A stretch of 64,000 nt of DNA. It comes from Anseranas semipalmata. Its lineage: Eukaryota > Chordata > Aves > Anseriformes > Anseranatidae. Location: NCBI GenBank assembly GCA_013399115.1, contig VXAA01003830.1:1151227-1215226 (forward strand). Direction: 5' to 3'. Every line of letters begins with the position of its first letter. Positions within the stretch are counted from its first letter, which is position 1. The notes below the pieces were generated by a model, which did not search any database, had not been told where the DNA came from, and saw nothing but the letters and a program-made list of their open reading frames with translations. Positions 14,728 to 29,600 of the stretch are shown here, piece by piece. Made by a program: the position numbers and the translations under genes.

Positions 14728-16368
14728 TAAAAGATTCACTAAAGGCATGACTGCCTAAGAATTCCATGGATTAATCTAGGTGTCCATGTTGCACACCAAA
14801 ATGGCTTATTAAGAACCTACTTTTTTTTTTTGTCTAGGCTTTATATCTGCAGGATTCTTGTCCACAGATAACAAAAATCAATAAAAAGGCTCAAGTTTCT
14901 CGCACTGGATTCCTCTTCAGAAGCAAGCAGTCCTACTGGCTGCACACAGAAGGACAGTAGCCTTCTCCTGCATTGGTAAAGTGTTGATCACTACTAAGAT
15001 CTGAGGACTCAGATAAACACTTCACAGGGTGTGCAGATCCTTGTTGGGCAAAGGGCTGAAAGTCAATTCCCCCATGCAGTAAGGCCTTGGACAGGATCCA
15101 GCCTTTTTTTTTCTGTTCCAACAGCTCCTTCAACTGAATTCAAGAGGAAAATGCTGGGTCTTTATATCTTTGCTAAAGGAGCCAGGTATTTGTGACCTCC
15201 CTCCGCTGTGTATTCTGCAGTAACAAGGATAAAGCTCAGTGTCAGATGCACTGTACCAGACCCTGTCAGACTTTTCAACCTGTTCAATTAACTATATCAA
15301 ATCAAACAATAATTTTCACTGGACCACTGGGAGGCACTTCTTTTTACTGAAGGCTATTCCCTTGGCAAATCTTGACTTTCAGAGGCCAGCTGTTTCAGCA
15401 CTTGAGCTGCTCAAAAAAAGCAGCTTTGGATTTTACTTTTATTCGAATAAGGGGGAGGTAAGGAAGAGAGGAGTGCTTTTTTCTCCGGTCTCTTTGTTCT
15501 CTGTAAAAGGCTCAGCTGGCTGGGCTGATACTTCTGAAAACCGAATCGTTTTCAAAGAGGAACATGAAAAAATTAGCAACTGACAAGCAACGGTCTGCAA
15601 ATGAATTAGAAGAGACTGAAAACTGGGGGTAAGGACTGGCCAGTCCTACACAGACTGGGGTGCAGTCGTCACTGACTCAAGATTACCTGAATGCTGATAT
15701 TCTGTTGGGATAAAGCCTACTGTAGTTACTTATAGCGGCTGCTGTAATTTCGCTTCAGACTGGATAGCAGGTTCCCAATACAGCATCATAAAGATGCTGA
15801 AAATACAGCCTCCCGGAAGCCCGAACCAGAGGCTGGATATCAGTTAGTTAGCTGGTGTGTAAGCTCCCCCCTGAGGAACTGAGAATTATTGCACGACATA
15901 TCAATAAACTGCTGAGGTTCTTACCGAACTACAGAAAAAAGTGTTTCTACTGCATTTCACAGTGGGAGAGAAAGAATCAGGTCTCTCCAGGCTGTTTTAA
16001 AGCTTTTGTTCAAGTTTTGCAAAAGACTGAGGTAAAAAAGAAAACAAAAACCCCACTGTTTTCCCAAGTGCATTTCCACTTCCTTCTAAACATCAGCCTA
16101 GATACACTTGGAAAGTACTGAAGACTACATATGGCTATTTCCCTTCACCCAGTAACACTGGGGGAATTCTGGGCACAGAACACCTACACAGGGAGAGTCC
16201 AGATCTTGTTGGCCATTCCATGAGGATCCCAACAAAAAGTCCAGAGGAAAGAAAGCAGAAGGTAGCTGACAACATGAGGAAGCACAATAAAGAACAAAAT
16301 TTAGGATAAGAATTAATCCATTTGTAAGAGATACAGTGCAAGAGGGGATTTGTTGGCTACATATATGT

Positions 16369-16396
16369 AAAATAATAATAATAATAAAAAAAAAAC
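16369..16396 (+). repeat. (AAT)n plus poly-A patch
   Basis: Six to seven AAT units run into a stretch of about ten A. Simple-sequence DNA with no other content. Confidence 0.85.
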
Positions 16397-19300
16397 CAAG
16401 ACAGTGGAGAACCTGGAATCACAGGAGTCTGAGGACTCCTGTCTAGGGAAGAGTCACAGGGGATTAGATAATGGTTGAAGCTTGAGGTGAAAGAAGGAAT
16501 ACCATAAATCACAGACAGATTGGATGTGTGAGATTAAGTATGCACTCGCTTGTTTGTGTCACAAAACAGAAGTCAAATTCTTGGACGTGGCTTCCTCCAG
16601 GTTGAGAATTTCAGGGGAGCTTCCTTCTGTGTTTCATCATTAGGTTAGCTTTGTTATTAGACCAGGGAACACTGCCAAATAATTATAAGATTACGTTAAG
16701 ACTAAATCCCCGTATCATGAATAGCACATGCTGGCAAAAACAAACTAAAGTAAAAAGAATCAGCTCTAGCTGCTCACTGATATCACAAACACACACCCAC
16801 TAAGCAGCAAATTAATTCCCTTCTTCAAAGTGAAGAACTGTAAGGTCCTCTAACAACTCCTCCACTTAATCACTGAAGTTTTCCCCATCTAAGTTTTCCT
16901 TACCTACAACTGAGCCATAAAATTGACTTCATGTCTGCACAGCAAGAAGATAAATACTCCTTCCCAGGCAATAGCACAAGTAATCTGAAAGAAGATCATC
17001 CAATAGCTCCCATTTTTGTCCCAATTCCAAACAGAACAGGAAACAGAACTTCCAAAATGCTGCAGAAAAAACTGACTGTGGTAAATGAGAACCCGGGGGT
17101 ACTAACCAGCAGTTTAACCTAGCTGAAAAAATAAGTTCCAAACTCAACAGATACAGCAGAAATTTTTAAAAAGCACTAAAGAATTACAGCTAAGGAGACT
17201 TTGGTCAGGGCACAATACTTGGAATCAGCATAATTCATAGGAAGGCCTAAATATAACATGATCAGTTCCAAACTAAGGACTCCATCCTTCGTTTCAATGG
17301 AAGACTCCAAGCTGTTATGCACCATATTGAAGCAGTTCGTCAGTATTAACCAAGTGGGGAAATAAAAGAGGGAAATAAAGAAGTTCACTCAAAGTTAATG
17401 GTCCTACTTCCTGTGGCTTCAAGCTGTTCCTTGGAGATCTCCAAGTAACAACAGTGCTTCACCCTGCCTAGCTTCTAGATAGTGGGAACGCACAGCCTAC
17501 TGATCAAAGAACATGGTAAAGTAATAATGTAATTACTAACAATTGGTGATGGTTCCAAAAACCCGTGGAAAGAGAACTTCCTGACAAATAAAATAAAAGG
17601 GCAGAGCTTCAATATTTGACAAAGTGTTAAAACTATTAATAAAGTAGTCAATACTTAGATAAGACACCTAAAGAAAAAATAGTTGATAAACATGCTTTGT
17701 CAAGAACATGCCAAGGGTATCGTGATGGGGTCTTTTTTTCTTGTTTCTTTTTTTTTCTCCAAAAACAAGTAAAAGTGGACAAAGGAAACAGGGTGAATAT
17801 AAAAGGGGTGTTTTCATAACCCCTTTCTCTAAGTCCACTAACTTCATCTGTTTGGAGGCATGCCTTGCCTCTCCATTCAGCAATTTACTCACCCTTGGTC
17901 TTCTGAATCACATTTACGTTGCATGTCTGAGTCGCCTAAGATAGATAGGGTAAGCACCCAAAGGCTTAATCAGTAGCTTCTAAGCTTTTTAGTTCTGTCA
18001 ATGGATCACAATCAGCGTTCAGTTCTTGCAGACACACTGTGCAGCCTTATCGGCAAGCTAGGAAATATCACAAGGCTTTACAATATGGTTCAAGAATTCC
18101 TGAAATAGGTTTTGCTAAGACATTTGATACAGCTGTCCGTATCTTACCTAATTCACATTTTTAGCTCCCCTCTGAGTAAGAAACAGAAATTGATTTTGAA
18201 ACTGGCTGCCAAGGTGAGAGGTTCTGTAGGCGAGTTTTACACGATACTGATGTGAATCAGTGTTTCCTCAGAGGATATAGTGGATCCAGTTTACAAGGAA
18301 CGGGTAATAAAGATCTTTTTAAGAAGAAAGGTAAAAAATAGTATGATCTCTAGTTAAGAAGAAGTTATCTAAAACAAATAGAACAAGATTAAATTAAAAA
18401 TGCAAAAAAATAGCGTTAGAGGGAAGAAATAATCCAATTATTTTTGCATGTAATTATAAAACATTAATTCCCCAACATCTGACAGCACTTGAGGACTAAG
18501 TACAAGTAAACACTACTTCAGATGAAGAGCAGTATATTTTTTGCTCCTGTCACCTAAATACTTACACTCTATAGTTACAGAATAACTTATTTAAAGCTAA
18601 GTTGACAAGGAATTTCAAATCTGAAGCTCAAGGACCAGAATCCAAAAGTTATTTGGATTTTGTTATACATCAGGTAGAAGTAAAAGCTACAGCAAATGTA
18701 GCTACCACGGCTTTTACCGAATTCTTATATAGTGGCAAAATAAAGAAACAGAGGCAGCTAGAGTGCAATTCAATTCTGAGTATGCTGTAGAGGAATCATT
18801 TATTGAAACCATGAGAAATCTTCCCAGGTAGTTACAAGCAGGGAGAGCATACCCAAGCGAAGTAATCAGATCCAAGAAATATCAAGACAGACAGGAAACT
18901 GTGTAAAACATTCATCAACTATTTGCACAGCAGTTCTCAGATCTGATAATGGATGAGGAGAATGGAAATAGTTCATTCCAAATTTAGTAGATAGAGAAGC
19001 AGTAACATTAGTATGTCATTGGCAAGAAAGGCCAAAAATGCCTCAATAGCCCTTCGGCAAGTTCCCTTTCTTATTAACCATAACATGGTAATACAACTTC
19101 CTCCAGACATGATTTCATGTAACAAATAACGGAATTAGACACTCCCCACTGGTTTGTGCACAGAGAAGAAGATAGCTCCACTTCATGACTAATTGACTCG
19201 ATTTCTGCGTACACAAATAGGGCCTGGTTCCCCTGTGCATAAGCAACAAGTAGGTTTAGCAATAAAGACTTTGTCATGGCAGATAGTTAGAAGATAGTCT

Positions 19301-20986
19301 CCTGTTTCAGCTTTTTTTGTAATCTCAAAAGAGAAGACTTTCTGCCATAGTACGCTACAGATCATTTTTCACACAGAAAAGACAATTTCTCAGCACAGAA
19401 TTAAATATTTTAATATCGGAGCACTACTTGAACACTTCCAGGAGGTTGTAACTTAGGTGCCTCACCATCCCCATCTCAACTGCAGATAGCTTTCCTGGTC
19501 GTACCAGATCTCTAATGACCCACTACGATTTTTCCTTCTGCAAGTTCCCTATATATTCCATGAGCTATAATCTGACTGAAAAGCCTGACCCAGGAGCTGC
19601 TGTTGAGACATGAGAACAGATTACTTCCATACAAAACTTTCTTTTATCAATAACAGGCCAAAAAACGGGGTGGGGGATTCCCACTTTTCAACTATACGGC
19701 CCATCCAAATTCTTTCAATTAAATACATATAAAGCTATGTAAACACATGGTTGTATTAAAATAATTTTGATACTATTTTCTATGCAAAAAGAACAGCTAG
19801 AATTTTGCCACATATTATTCAAAGAGGAGCCTTATCCCAAAAGCCGTCACTCTTTGATGTGTTCCACATGTTAAAAGTTTGAAAGCAGCCAAGTATGAAA
19901 TAGGAAAAACTCTTTAGTCCGTCACATTTTCCAACACTAGCATCACAGCTCCATGAAGCATGTTGCAAATAAGACTGACCTTACACAGGGAGCAGAATAA
20001 AAGCCTTCTCCAGTGGAAAGCAGCAATTTTATTTTATTTTTTAAACTGCAGATGGAAGCACTCTGGATTGATCTGACAGCCCGCCAACCAACAGTGCTGC
20101 TAAGAGCTCACAGAGCAAGGAAAAGTGGCAGAAAGGACTGTGGGCAAGGCTGGCTTAGCCCTCGCACTACAGAGACGAGAAAGGCTTCACAGAGATGGCT
20201 AGAGATGGAAGCCGCTTCTACAAATCACTGTCAAATGAACACTGCTTGGAAGGAGAGGTCTATTGTGCCGAAGAGAACTGTCCCATGCAAAACAAGGAAG
20301 ATAATTAATGTTTTATTGGAAATACCCTATATTTGGACACAATGAAGGTTCTCTTTTGTTTCTATTAAAAAACACTTTTATTTTTCTGTGAGTAAACTAG
20401 GTGCTTTCTGAGATACACGAGAGCGCTAAGGAATGCTCAAAACTTGCCACAGATTTGGAACCAAACAGAAAACTGTGGTAAACAGAACTTGAATAATATT
20501 TTAGAGAAGGTTAAAGTACTTCCCACAACACCTTGCCTTGATCCAGGACCTTCTTTACTTGGAACCAGTCCTACATCTGATCATAAAAACAGTCCTCAAC
20601 CAATAATAACCTGGAGGATAGGTTATGACCAGCTCATACAGGAAAATAAAACAATGTACAATAAAATAAGCTAAGCAAAAGTGCCATTTTATGTCATCTT
20701 CTGCACTGAAACTACAGCAGGATTTGTGAGAAGATTATGGAGGGCCAGGTGTCGGCTACCACTGACAGGGAAGTATTAGGGTCAACATCTACTGAGGTCA
20801 CCTTACAGAGGACGTTATTTTGCTTCTTGCACCAGGCCTCACATTAGGTGCACTGTGCAACTGGCACAAGATATACAGCGAATCAATGTGATACTTATCA
20901 GTCATGGAAGGATGAAGGATAACAAAGTTGGAATCACTTCTCAAGGGAGAGAACATCAAGTGAGAAGTTGTTTCAAGTAAAAAGTA

Positions 20987-21315
20987 CTCCCACCTGGAGT
21001 ACTGTGTTCAGCTCTGGGCCCCCAACATAAGGACATGGACCTGCTGGAGTGAGTCCAGAGGAGGGCCACAAGAATGATCAGAAGGCTGGACACACCTCTC
21101 AGAAGAAATTCTTTACTGTGAAGGTGGTGAGGCACTAGAACAGGTTGCCCAGAGAAGCTGTGGATGCCCCATCCCTGGAAGTGTTCAAGGCCAGGTTGGA
21201 TGGGGCTTTGAGCAACCTGGTCTAGTGGAAGGTGTCCCTGTCCATGTCAGAGGGTTTGGAACTAGATGGTCTTTAAGGTCCCTTCCTACCCAAACCATTC
21301 TGTGATTCAATGATA
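20987..21315 (+). mobile_element. CR1 LINE fragment with internal deletion
   Basis: The first part (to about 21100) matches the CR1 PHLEYC...VQRRAT..I.GLEH region. The sequence then jumps directly at 21100/21101 to agaagaaattctttactgtg, which belongs well downstream in the family (NFFT-RVV-HWNRLP). It continues through a clean 3' UTR to ccattctgtgattcaatgat. The roughly 200-250 nt that separate these parts in the 42185 copy are missing. Antisense to SAMD12. Confidence 0.93.
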
Positions 21316-23110
21316 AAAGAACCTGTTAACAGGAAGACTCAGGTGGCTCTTAAACATCTTTTATTCACATATCACAATGCATTTATTTAAAAACACCAGT
21401 ATCTTTATCACTGTTGTATACACACCAAAATGTGTAGGGGAATATTATCATGATTAGGAAGTCACAACATGGTGAATAAAACCACCTGTTTGTCATCACC
21501 CTTCCTACCCACTGAGCCTTGAAACTGAGATAGGAACAAGACCTGGGCCTTCTGCACGCCACTTCAGATCTCTTACCCCTGTGACACTCATTGGTTGCAG
21601 CACAAAACTCAACCGAGTTGTGTGAAGCAAAGAGTATAATTTAACTATATATCCTGGAAATATATCCGGCAGCACTGTGATAATAAAAAGGAGATACTTT
21701 CTCTGTATGGATAGAGTAACTTAGATCCTTAGGATTCAGTATGCTTCCTAATACCAGAATAACCTGAAATGGAGCCAAGATTTCTCCAAATTCCAGTGTA
21801 GTATCTTAAACCACAAGACCATCCTTTCATCAATGTGCCCATAACTTAACTATTTCAGCTATTATGATAAACCCTTAATGTTTTGCAAACATATTATTCA
21901 AACAAAAAAAAATCATTTCAGATTTTAAAAGCAGTATTTTTATATAAAATTCTTATAAAAATACAAGGCAATATAGCTGATTTAATGCAAGCATCATTAG
22001 AAGTTATAGAATTAGCCAGATTCTAAGGCCAGTTGTAGGTTTTCACTAGCAGTTCATATTTCGTTTTCTGAGGTGCCACTTGGTATTTAATGAATATTCA
22101 TAAATTCTGGTCTCTTCTAAAACTAAAAAGAGGTTTTCTTGAGTCCTGTTCCTTTCCTCCTTAAAAGTTTAATTTAAAAAGGCTTCAGTCCTTTCAAGTA
22201 CCTCCTATCAAATTCCTTTACTTGGACCAAGGTACCTCTTGGGTATTACTTTGACAGAATGAGGTTTGTTTAATGATCGTAGCATTAAAACCTCGTGCTC
22301 TGAAGACATGCATTAGCACGCTGGGGAACAGGGTGTAAAAATAAGAGGTGAAGCAGGGTTTCTTTCCTTCCTTCCTTTCTTTCAACAAATCACACATCAA
22401 TAAGTAGTTAATTAGACATCATCTTTATTACTTTGTCAATGAACCATTTTCCCCCAAATGGTTATTCCTTAGTCATTCTATGCCCAGTCTTGTTCCTATT
22501 AATTTTGAGACATTGCAAAAATCTTTATTTGTTTCAATGGTACAGGATAAGACTGTCAAAGAACAATTCAACTCCCAAGAACTCCCTAGTCATTTAAAAG
22601 CGCTGCCTAGCAAATTCAAAGCAACATCCGAACACCAAAAGCAAGGTCCATTTCTCAGTTTTGGTCCATGGATTACGCTGGTATAAAGTGGGTATAAAGA
22701 GCTGTCCAGTCAAAACAACTCTTTATGCTCCCTCATGCCAGTGTAAATGCCACCACCAATTGCAGAGCCTCTGATGACAAAGTCATACCATTACATTCTC
22801 TTCTTCATTGTACAGGCCACCATCATCTTTGCTACCCTCTTTTTATTGTCTTATTTTTCCTACAACTGGTAATTCTTATCAGGTGCCCTCAGATCTTGCT
22901 CAGAGTTACTCTTTTACATTGTTTTGGTTCTGGCTTTGGGTCAAACAAAATGTAAATGACCTGTGACCTTTTGTTGAATACGTCAACCACATGTTCCACT
23001 CACCAAATCAGATTTTGTGTATAAAAAACATCTCCCAGCTTCTTATTGGACCTTCTATATTTAGTCCTAATTGGCTTTAAAATGCATTTCACTGGTTCTG
23101 GCACTCAGCA

Positions 23111-23996
23111 AATCATAGCATCACCAGAGAATTCAGGTTGGAAGGGACCTCAGGAGATTTCTAGCCCAGCCTCCTGCTCTAAGCATGGTCAGATGTGAGA
23201 TCAGATCACATTGCTCAAGACTTTTCCCGGCTGGGGCTTGAAACCCTCCCAGGACAGAGACTGTACAACCTCTGAGCAACCTATTCCAATGCCCAGCTGC
23301 CCTCACGGGGAAAAAGTTTCTTAATGTATTCAGCCTTAACCTCTTACTTCAACTTAAGTACAGTCTCCTTCATACATGGCTGTGAAGAGTCTGGCCCCAT
23401 CTTTTTGAAAACATCCTTCTACACATTGGTGGCTGCTGCTAGCAACCCCCATCATAACCCTGGCAAGCTGCCTCTTCAGGCCAAACAAGCCCAGCTCCCT
23501 CAAGCCGCTGCTCACACTGCAAGTGATCCAGTCCTGAGCCTCTTAGTGGTCCTCACCTGAGCTCACTCCATTTTGTCAATCTCTTTCCAGCAATGGAGGT
23601 CTAAGAACTGGAGTCTAAAATGTGCAGAGTAAAGGGCAATAACCACTGTCCTTGATCTGCTGGCTATGTGCCTGTTAATACTGCCCAGGATTCTGTTAGC
23701 TTTTTTTGCTGCCAGGGCATACTACTGGCAGATTTCACCTTCCCGTCCATCAGGACCACATGTCCTCCTCAACAAAGGTTCCCCCGCCACTCAGCCCCAG
23801 CCTGTATGCGGTGCTAGGGGCTCTGCCCTCCCAGCTGCAGAACTCTGCATTTGTCCTTGCTGGATTTCATACTGCTCCTGTTGGCCCATTCCTCCAGCCT
23901 AAGTCCCCATCAACGGCAGCCCTACTCCTGAATGCACCAAACTGTTACCCCCAATTTGGTGCAAATCTGATGAGAATACACTCTGTCCCATGACAT
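23111..23996 (-). mobile_element. CR1 LINE fragment, older subfamily, reverse orientation
   Basis: The left end is the reverse complement of a CR1 3' end (ttcaggttggaagggacctc). It runs through complements of the HWNRLP, GLFRLKR, PHLEY/CTLHFR and RT-distal segments, for example caggccaaacaagcccagctc and ctgttagctttttttgctgc. It ends near acactctgtcccatgacatc, the complement of the stretch just after the FADD region. About 890 bp are recognisable, with scattered indels and no long open frame. It is in the same orientation as SAMD12. Confidence 0.9.
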
Positions 23997-24681
23997 CACG
24001 TCAATATAAAATGTTAATATAAATACCTTTTTCTTCTTCCTTCCTAGGTATACTGACAGATTAGATTTTTTTTCTTACACATCTGCAGCTGCTTTTTGTG
24101 AGGAGTGGTATAAACATAAATTCTCTACAAAGAACATTTTGTTTCACATTTTTGCCCCCAACCCAATAAACTGTAATCAGTAACTAACAGTCCCCAAGCG
24201 CTCAAAATGCCACACTTCTCAACACCTATGGTTAAGGTGACAACTTCTAGATATGTTTGTCCAAGGGTTTTTTCCTGGCTTATGACCATGCCTTAGATTT
24301 TATCTTCAAATAAAGCTTAAATATCCTTTCCATGTCATTTTCTTTGAGTCCCTTTCATCATATTTTTCCATTTCAAAGAAGCCTGTAAAGTCAACTTAAT
24401 TCCTGAGAGATTTTCAACAGTCACATTACTTTTCCACAGCCATATCTGGAAACAGTTACATTATCTTGGCTTAATCTTCATAGTAGTTCTCATGCTCCTT
24501 TCACGTTCTGCTTTTTTTGAGCCAAAAATCTACTGTTCTACCCCTTTATTAAAAGATTTCAAGTAGTATGAGTCACAGGACCAACAGCACTGGAAGTATC
24601 CTCCTGAGTTATTGTTTTCACTCCTAATATTAGCACAATAGTTTGTAAGATCCGTACAAACATTATCACATTTCTTCTGTT

Positions 24682-24735
24682 ATCACAAATATCCTGAGTT
24701 GGAAGGGACCCACGAGAATCATCAAATGCAACTAT
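24682..24735 (-). mobile_element. CR1 3'-end remnant, very short
   Basis: Reverse-oriented CR1 tip: tcacaaatatcctgagttgg followed by aagggacccacgagaatcatc. About 50 bp are recognisable before similarity ends. It has the same cctgagttggaagg-gaccca tip as the remnant at 54528. Confidence 0.75.
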
Positions 24736-26510
24736 TTTCTTTATTGCAGACTTATTTTCTAACACTCATACTGTTCTCCTTATACTTCTTTTGAGTAAAG
24801 TAAGAAAGATTGATCTTGATTCTCCTTTGTCATAGAGGTCTACAAAGTTTGAAGAAGTTTCACCCATCTACAATGAAACTGTATGATTTCCATGCACATT
24901 TAAGTTGAAATGAAAACAACTTTTTCTTCAACTTCATCTCACAGTGCCTTAGTTCTAAAAAGAGACACCATAATAGTAAAACAGTAGTAGAAAAAAAAGT
25001 GGAAAACATAGCTTCATTTCAAAATTTTCTGGTAGCTCTCTAGAAGCAGTCAGTTCTGTATACATGGGTGGAGACAGACTACACTTTTAAGGACTTCATT
25101 TAAGATACTGAGAAACAGATGATGACTTAGAGGAAACAGGCACAGTGATTACGTACTAAAACTCAACATTTACCAACCTGACACAAACCACCTCTCACAT
25201 ATTACTGCATATGTGTATTTATACAGCAATTGAAGATCAGTAGTTCAGTTTGTCATGTTTGCAATTGCTCATATATTATCAAAAAGGAAAGAATAACAAC
25301 AGGAATCAATAGAAAAGTTGAAACACCACAAGTACACATATACAAACCGGCACTGATTAAAACTTGTATAATTTAATAATACATTATTGTTAGACCGAGG
25401 TTTGCATGTGCAACTGAAATAGCTGCTTGATATTAAGGGGCTGAATGCCAATTCCAAGTTTTGTATACCAACACTTCAGAGAACAAATTAGTGTTCCACA
25501 TTAAACTTTTTATAGACTAATTAATTCCTGAGATATGAGTAAAAATGTTATTTAACTCCCCAGTTACATTTGTATTTATATTAATCCAGTTACTCAGCTA
25601 AACTGATGTCAGTTCAAAGTGGCCAGGTAAAATCCTACTACTGGAAACTGAAAAGGAGTTAAAAAGTCAAATGGATCAACAAAATCAATATCAACTTCTG
25701 AAGTAAATAGGAAAATAAAATACAATGATGTTTTTTAATATATTGTTCACAGACGAGACACCAAGTGTTGATGGTTTGGAAGTCTTGCAGGTATTTGGAG
25801 GAAAAACTATGACAGAACAAATATTTTTTAGACTAGTCAAGGAAAATATGTGCAAGTGGGAAGCCCCCCTTCCAATAAAGGAAAAAATGCAAGAAAAAGA
25901 ACGATCATGTGTACTCCAGCTACACTTGGGGCAGAAACCAGCTTCACTAGCAGCAAATAATAGTTAGATTGATACTAGGAAAATACTAACTTTAAGGACC
26001 ATGAAGTACTGCAATAGATGTAAAAATCTCCTCCCACCACAAATTTTCTAGAACAAAAGTTAAATATGCATCAGAAACAAACTTGCTGTGTTGATCCTGA
26101 TTCAGCCCTAAGGTGGGGGTCAGTTGGGCTCACTTCCCAGCCTACACGTCAAGGAATCGAAATGTAATTAAAAGAAAACAACAAACCTCCTCAAGGTGAA
26201 ACAACTCAGTGAAAAAATCATTTACATTTTTCCTCATAAGTCATTTCTTAACGTTTAGGGTTTTGATTTGGAATGAACAGGGTATGGCCCTTATCCACAT
26301 GCAGACTGACTTTTTCTTATTATATTAACCTTGAATAATCTGATCTTTGTATTTCAGAGAGATGGGAAAAATTACTTACTCATCACAGCCAGTGGACACT
26401 TACAGTCTCCCTGCTCTAGAACTTGCAACTCTTGAGTTTTACAATCAACAAAAAACCCTCAGTGTACAGTCACAGTCTATTAACAAAGTAAAACAATTTG
26501 TGACATTTTA

Positions 26511-26675
<165 letters not shown>

Positions 26676-29600
26676 CTAAAAACGTGGAATGAAAAAGAGA
26701 AATGATGTTTAGTGCACACGCTAGCTTCAGAAATTTTACACTAATATCCATATACAGTATTAAAACAATAAATGCTAGATGGGAGCTGCTGTTGCTGGCA
26801 GATACCCAAGAGTCACCAGCACGTTACGCAAGACCCAACTACTCAAATGCATCATATCAAGTATCACACAAAGTGAAAGGTTTTTTAAACAGTATTAAGC
26901 ACTGTGTGTATGTTCCTTGCATCATAAAAGCATATTGTGCCATGTCTTCCGTGAACAACAGTTTAAAGATCCTTCTGGAAAGATTTTGATCATAAAGGAC
27001 CAGGTTCTTCCACATGCTTTGCAAAAAATCACCAGAAAGCCAGTGTTTACAGCTAACAGGGTAACACTATTTTTGAAAGGTGAAAGGTCTAATTTCAGCA
27101 TTGCAGTTTCCCATTATTGTCTATTAACATGATAAACACAGTGAATGTATTTTCATTACAATAATCCTGTAAGTTTTTGTCCATATTCCTTACATCCACA
27201 AACAGAGGTTTAATACTTGCTGAGAATCACTTTAAGGACTGTCAAGATGTTTGGCCTCTTCCAACTCCACTGAGCACTCCTTTTGCCTCTCTGGAGCTCT
27301 TCATCTCAATTACAACCTACCAGGGTACAGTTTTTCTTGAGTTTTGTTATAGTCTTGTATTTGAAGTTGGTTTGGAACTACTGAGTGTAATTGTTGGTAG
27401 AGAATCTACTTGTTATCCACAAATACTTCTGAGACAGACATATCAAAGTGACATTTTGCTCAAAATAACAATACTACATTTGGCATAAGAAGGGTCCAGA
27501 CTTTGCTTTTTTTTTTTTTAAACAAATACAGTGAGTTTACAGATGAAAAACGAACTCATAAAAAACTTGAGCCTGTTTTTGCTCTTCATCAGACCTGTGC
27601 GATTTCCACTGTCATAAAAAGTACAGATCATGTACCGCAGAGAGATAAACAGAGAAGCAAAGAGTCCTAACACAAAGCCAGCGCAAGGCTAGCCACCTGG
27701 CCTGGGGAGCAATCTCTTCCTTTATTAGTTGTTTAACAGACAGTAGTTGCAGCCCTCTGAAATGTTCGAAGCCAGTGCAATCCAGCACCACTAAACAACC
27801 GATCCCCACGCAGGGCCAGGTTCAGGCACTCACTTCTCACAGCAGAACCACATTAGAGCCTGGATCAGACCTGTCTCAAACTACAGCTATTCTCACACGC
27901 AGCAAGGCTAGCCATGGTAACTAGCGGTTGGAGGGCTGACTAGTCTACAAGAAAGTTATTGAGTTTATGTATTGGAAAAATTAAAGAGAGCTACATGACT
28001 ACAGTCAGTACTACAAACCAGGAGAAGGCGGTATGAAATAACTGCTCTCCTTTTCAACTGTTTCTATGTCACAATTATTATCCTAATCTAAATCTCTGCA
28101 CTCTCTTATCTTATGCAGATAGTCTCCCCCTCACCCATCTCCAGCACTCCAAAAACAAGGGGGACCCAGGCAACCTGAGCTCTCATCTACACAAACATGA
28201 CAAATTAATCGCATCCGCACAGGTCACCAATAACCAAGAAGCAATACCAGTAGATGAGACTTCTCAGCTAAAATCAGTGGCTATTGAAATCAAAGAGAAG
28301 CCTGAACCAGTCACAGTGTAAGAGAAACTCTGCACGTGAATGGCAATAGTTGCAGCCTTTGAAGCCTTCAAATTCACAAGGGAGACCTACGTTCGTGTCC
28401 CAGTTTGGAAATAACAACAGAAGACATGGGGTATCCTGAGGTCAGGTACAGTCCTCAGCAATGATTAGAGATCCTGCAACAAAATTCTTCAGTGCAAGCA
28501 AGCTTAAAGACTGGTTCTGTCCAGGAAAAGGGAACTACCCACCAGCAGAGGTAGAGGTGGTGGCATCTGTTCACACTGAGCACTCCAGCTGCCATTGTTC
28601 CAAGTGAGAATGACATTGACGAGCATTTTTACTTTTTCTGCTCCATTTTTCCTCTAATCATCCTACAGTCACTGTTACATGAAGTAAGCAAGACTCCTGC
28701 TTAAAAGTCACCTCCTTATACAACAACAAAAAACAAAACCCACAGCTTTCAATACTTTCCTGTAAATTCAGTTTTACAGCAGATTATGTGGACAAATAGA
28801 CTAACAGCTTATACACAGAACATTCATAAATTAAGTCAATTGCATTTTCACATGTGTAATGTCACATTTCATTTAATCAAACAAGTCACCTTTGCAGACA
28901 TTTTTTTAAACATTCAAAAATGCTGAGTTTTAAAAAAAAAAACAGAGCAACAGGGATTTAGAGCTTCTTATCAATACAGGCCAAACAAAATAAATAAAAG
29001 AAATAATACATTCAAAGTGATTTATTTATTTTGTAACGGTCTGTCTAGGAGACTAAAAAATCTTATCTAAATGTGCAATTATCAACAATAAACATCTAAC
29101 ATTGGACATTGCTAATGTAAGTTGGTGGGAGCACCAATGTATCCATTTACTTCATGATTTTGTCAAAGAACTGAGCCTACAGAATAAAATCGAAGTATCT
29201 GTTTCCTTGCTTGCTTGCATGCATAATACCTATCCTCCAGCTCCTTGGGTGTTGCAGAAGGTTCAAAAGAAGTTTTTCTGCACAAATTTGAGGTGAAACA
29301 GAATGTCACCTCAACCGTTCCTCTCCATTAGGACTTCAGGTAGATTTCCTTGATGTTGCCAGCCAGAGTTTATTCCAGCATTTAGGCAGATGAATTTTGT
29401 CAGACAGCCGTTTTCAAAGTTGCTTTGAAATTTTTCATTACTAGAAGCCCAAAGGACAACAGCAGTTTTAAGCTAGTGCTTTGCATGTCCTATTAAGCCC
29501 ATAAAGGGCATCATGCAAAGATACCAACTTAGGTCCAGGGAATATGGCAGAGCTAAAATTCTGACAGGCAAACATGCCTTGAATTTCTCATATCCAATTT

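Noticed and set aside
23324..23993. Plus-strand open frames of 78-95 codons
   Set aside because: They lie on the antisense strand of a decayed minus-strand CR1 and do not code for anything recognisable.
26702..26989. 95-codon open frame just upstream of exon 3
   Set aside because: It is on the opposite strand to SAMD12, has no splice context, and looks like chance.
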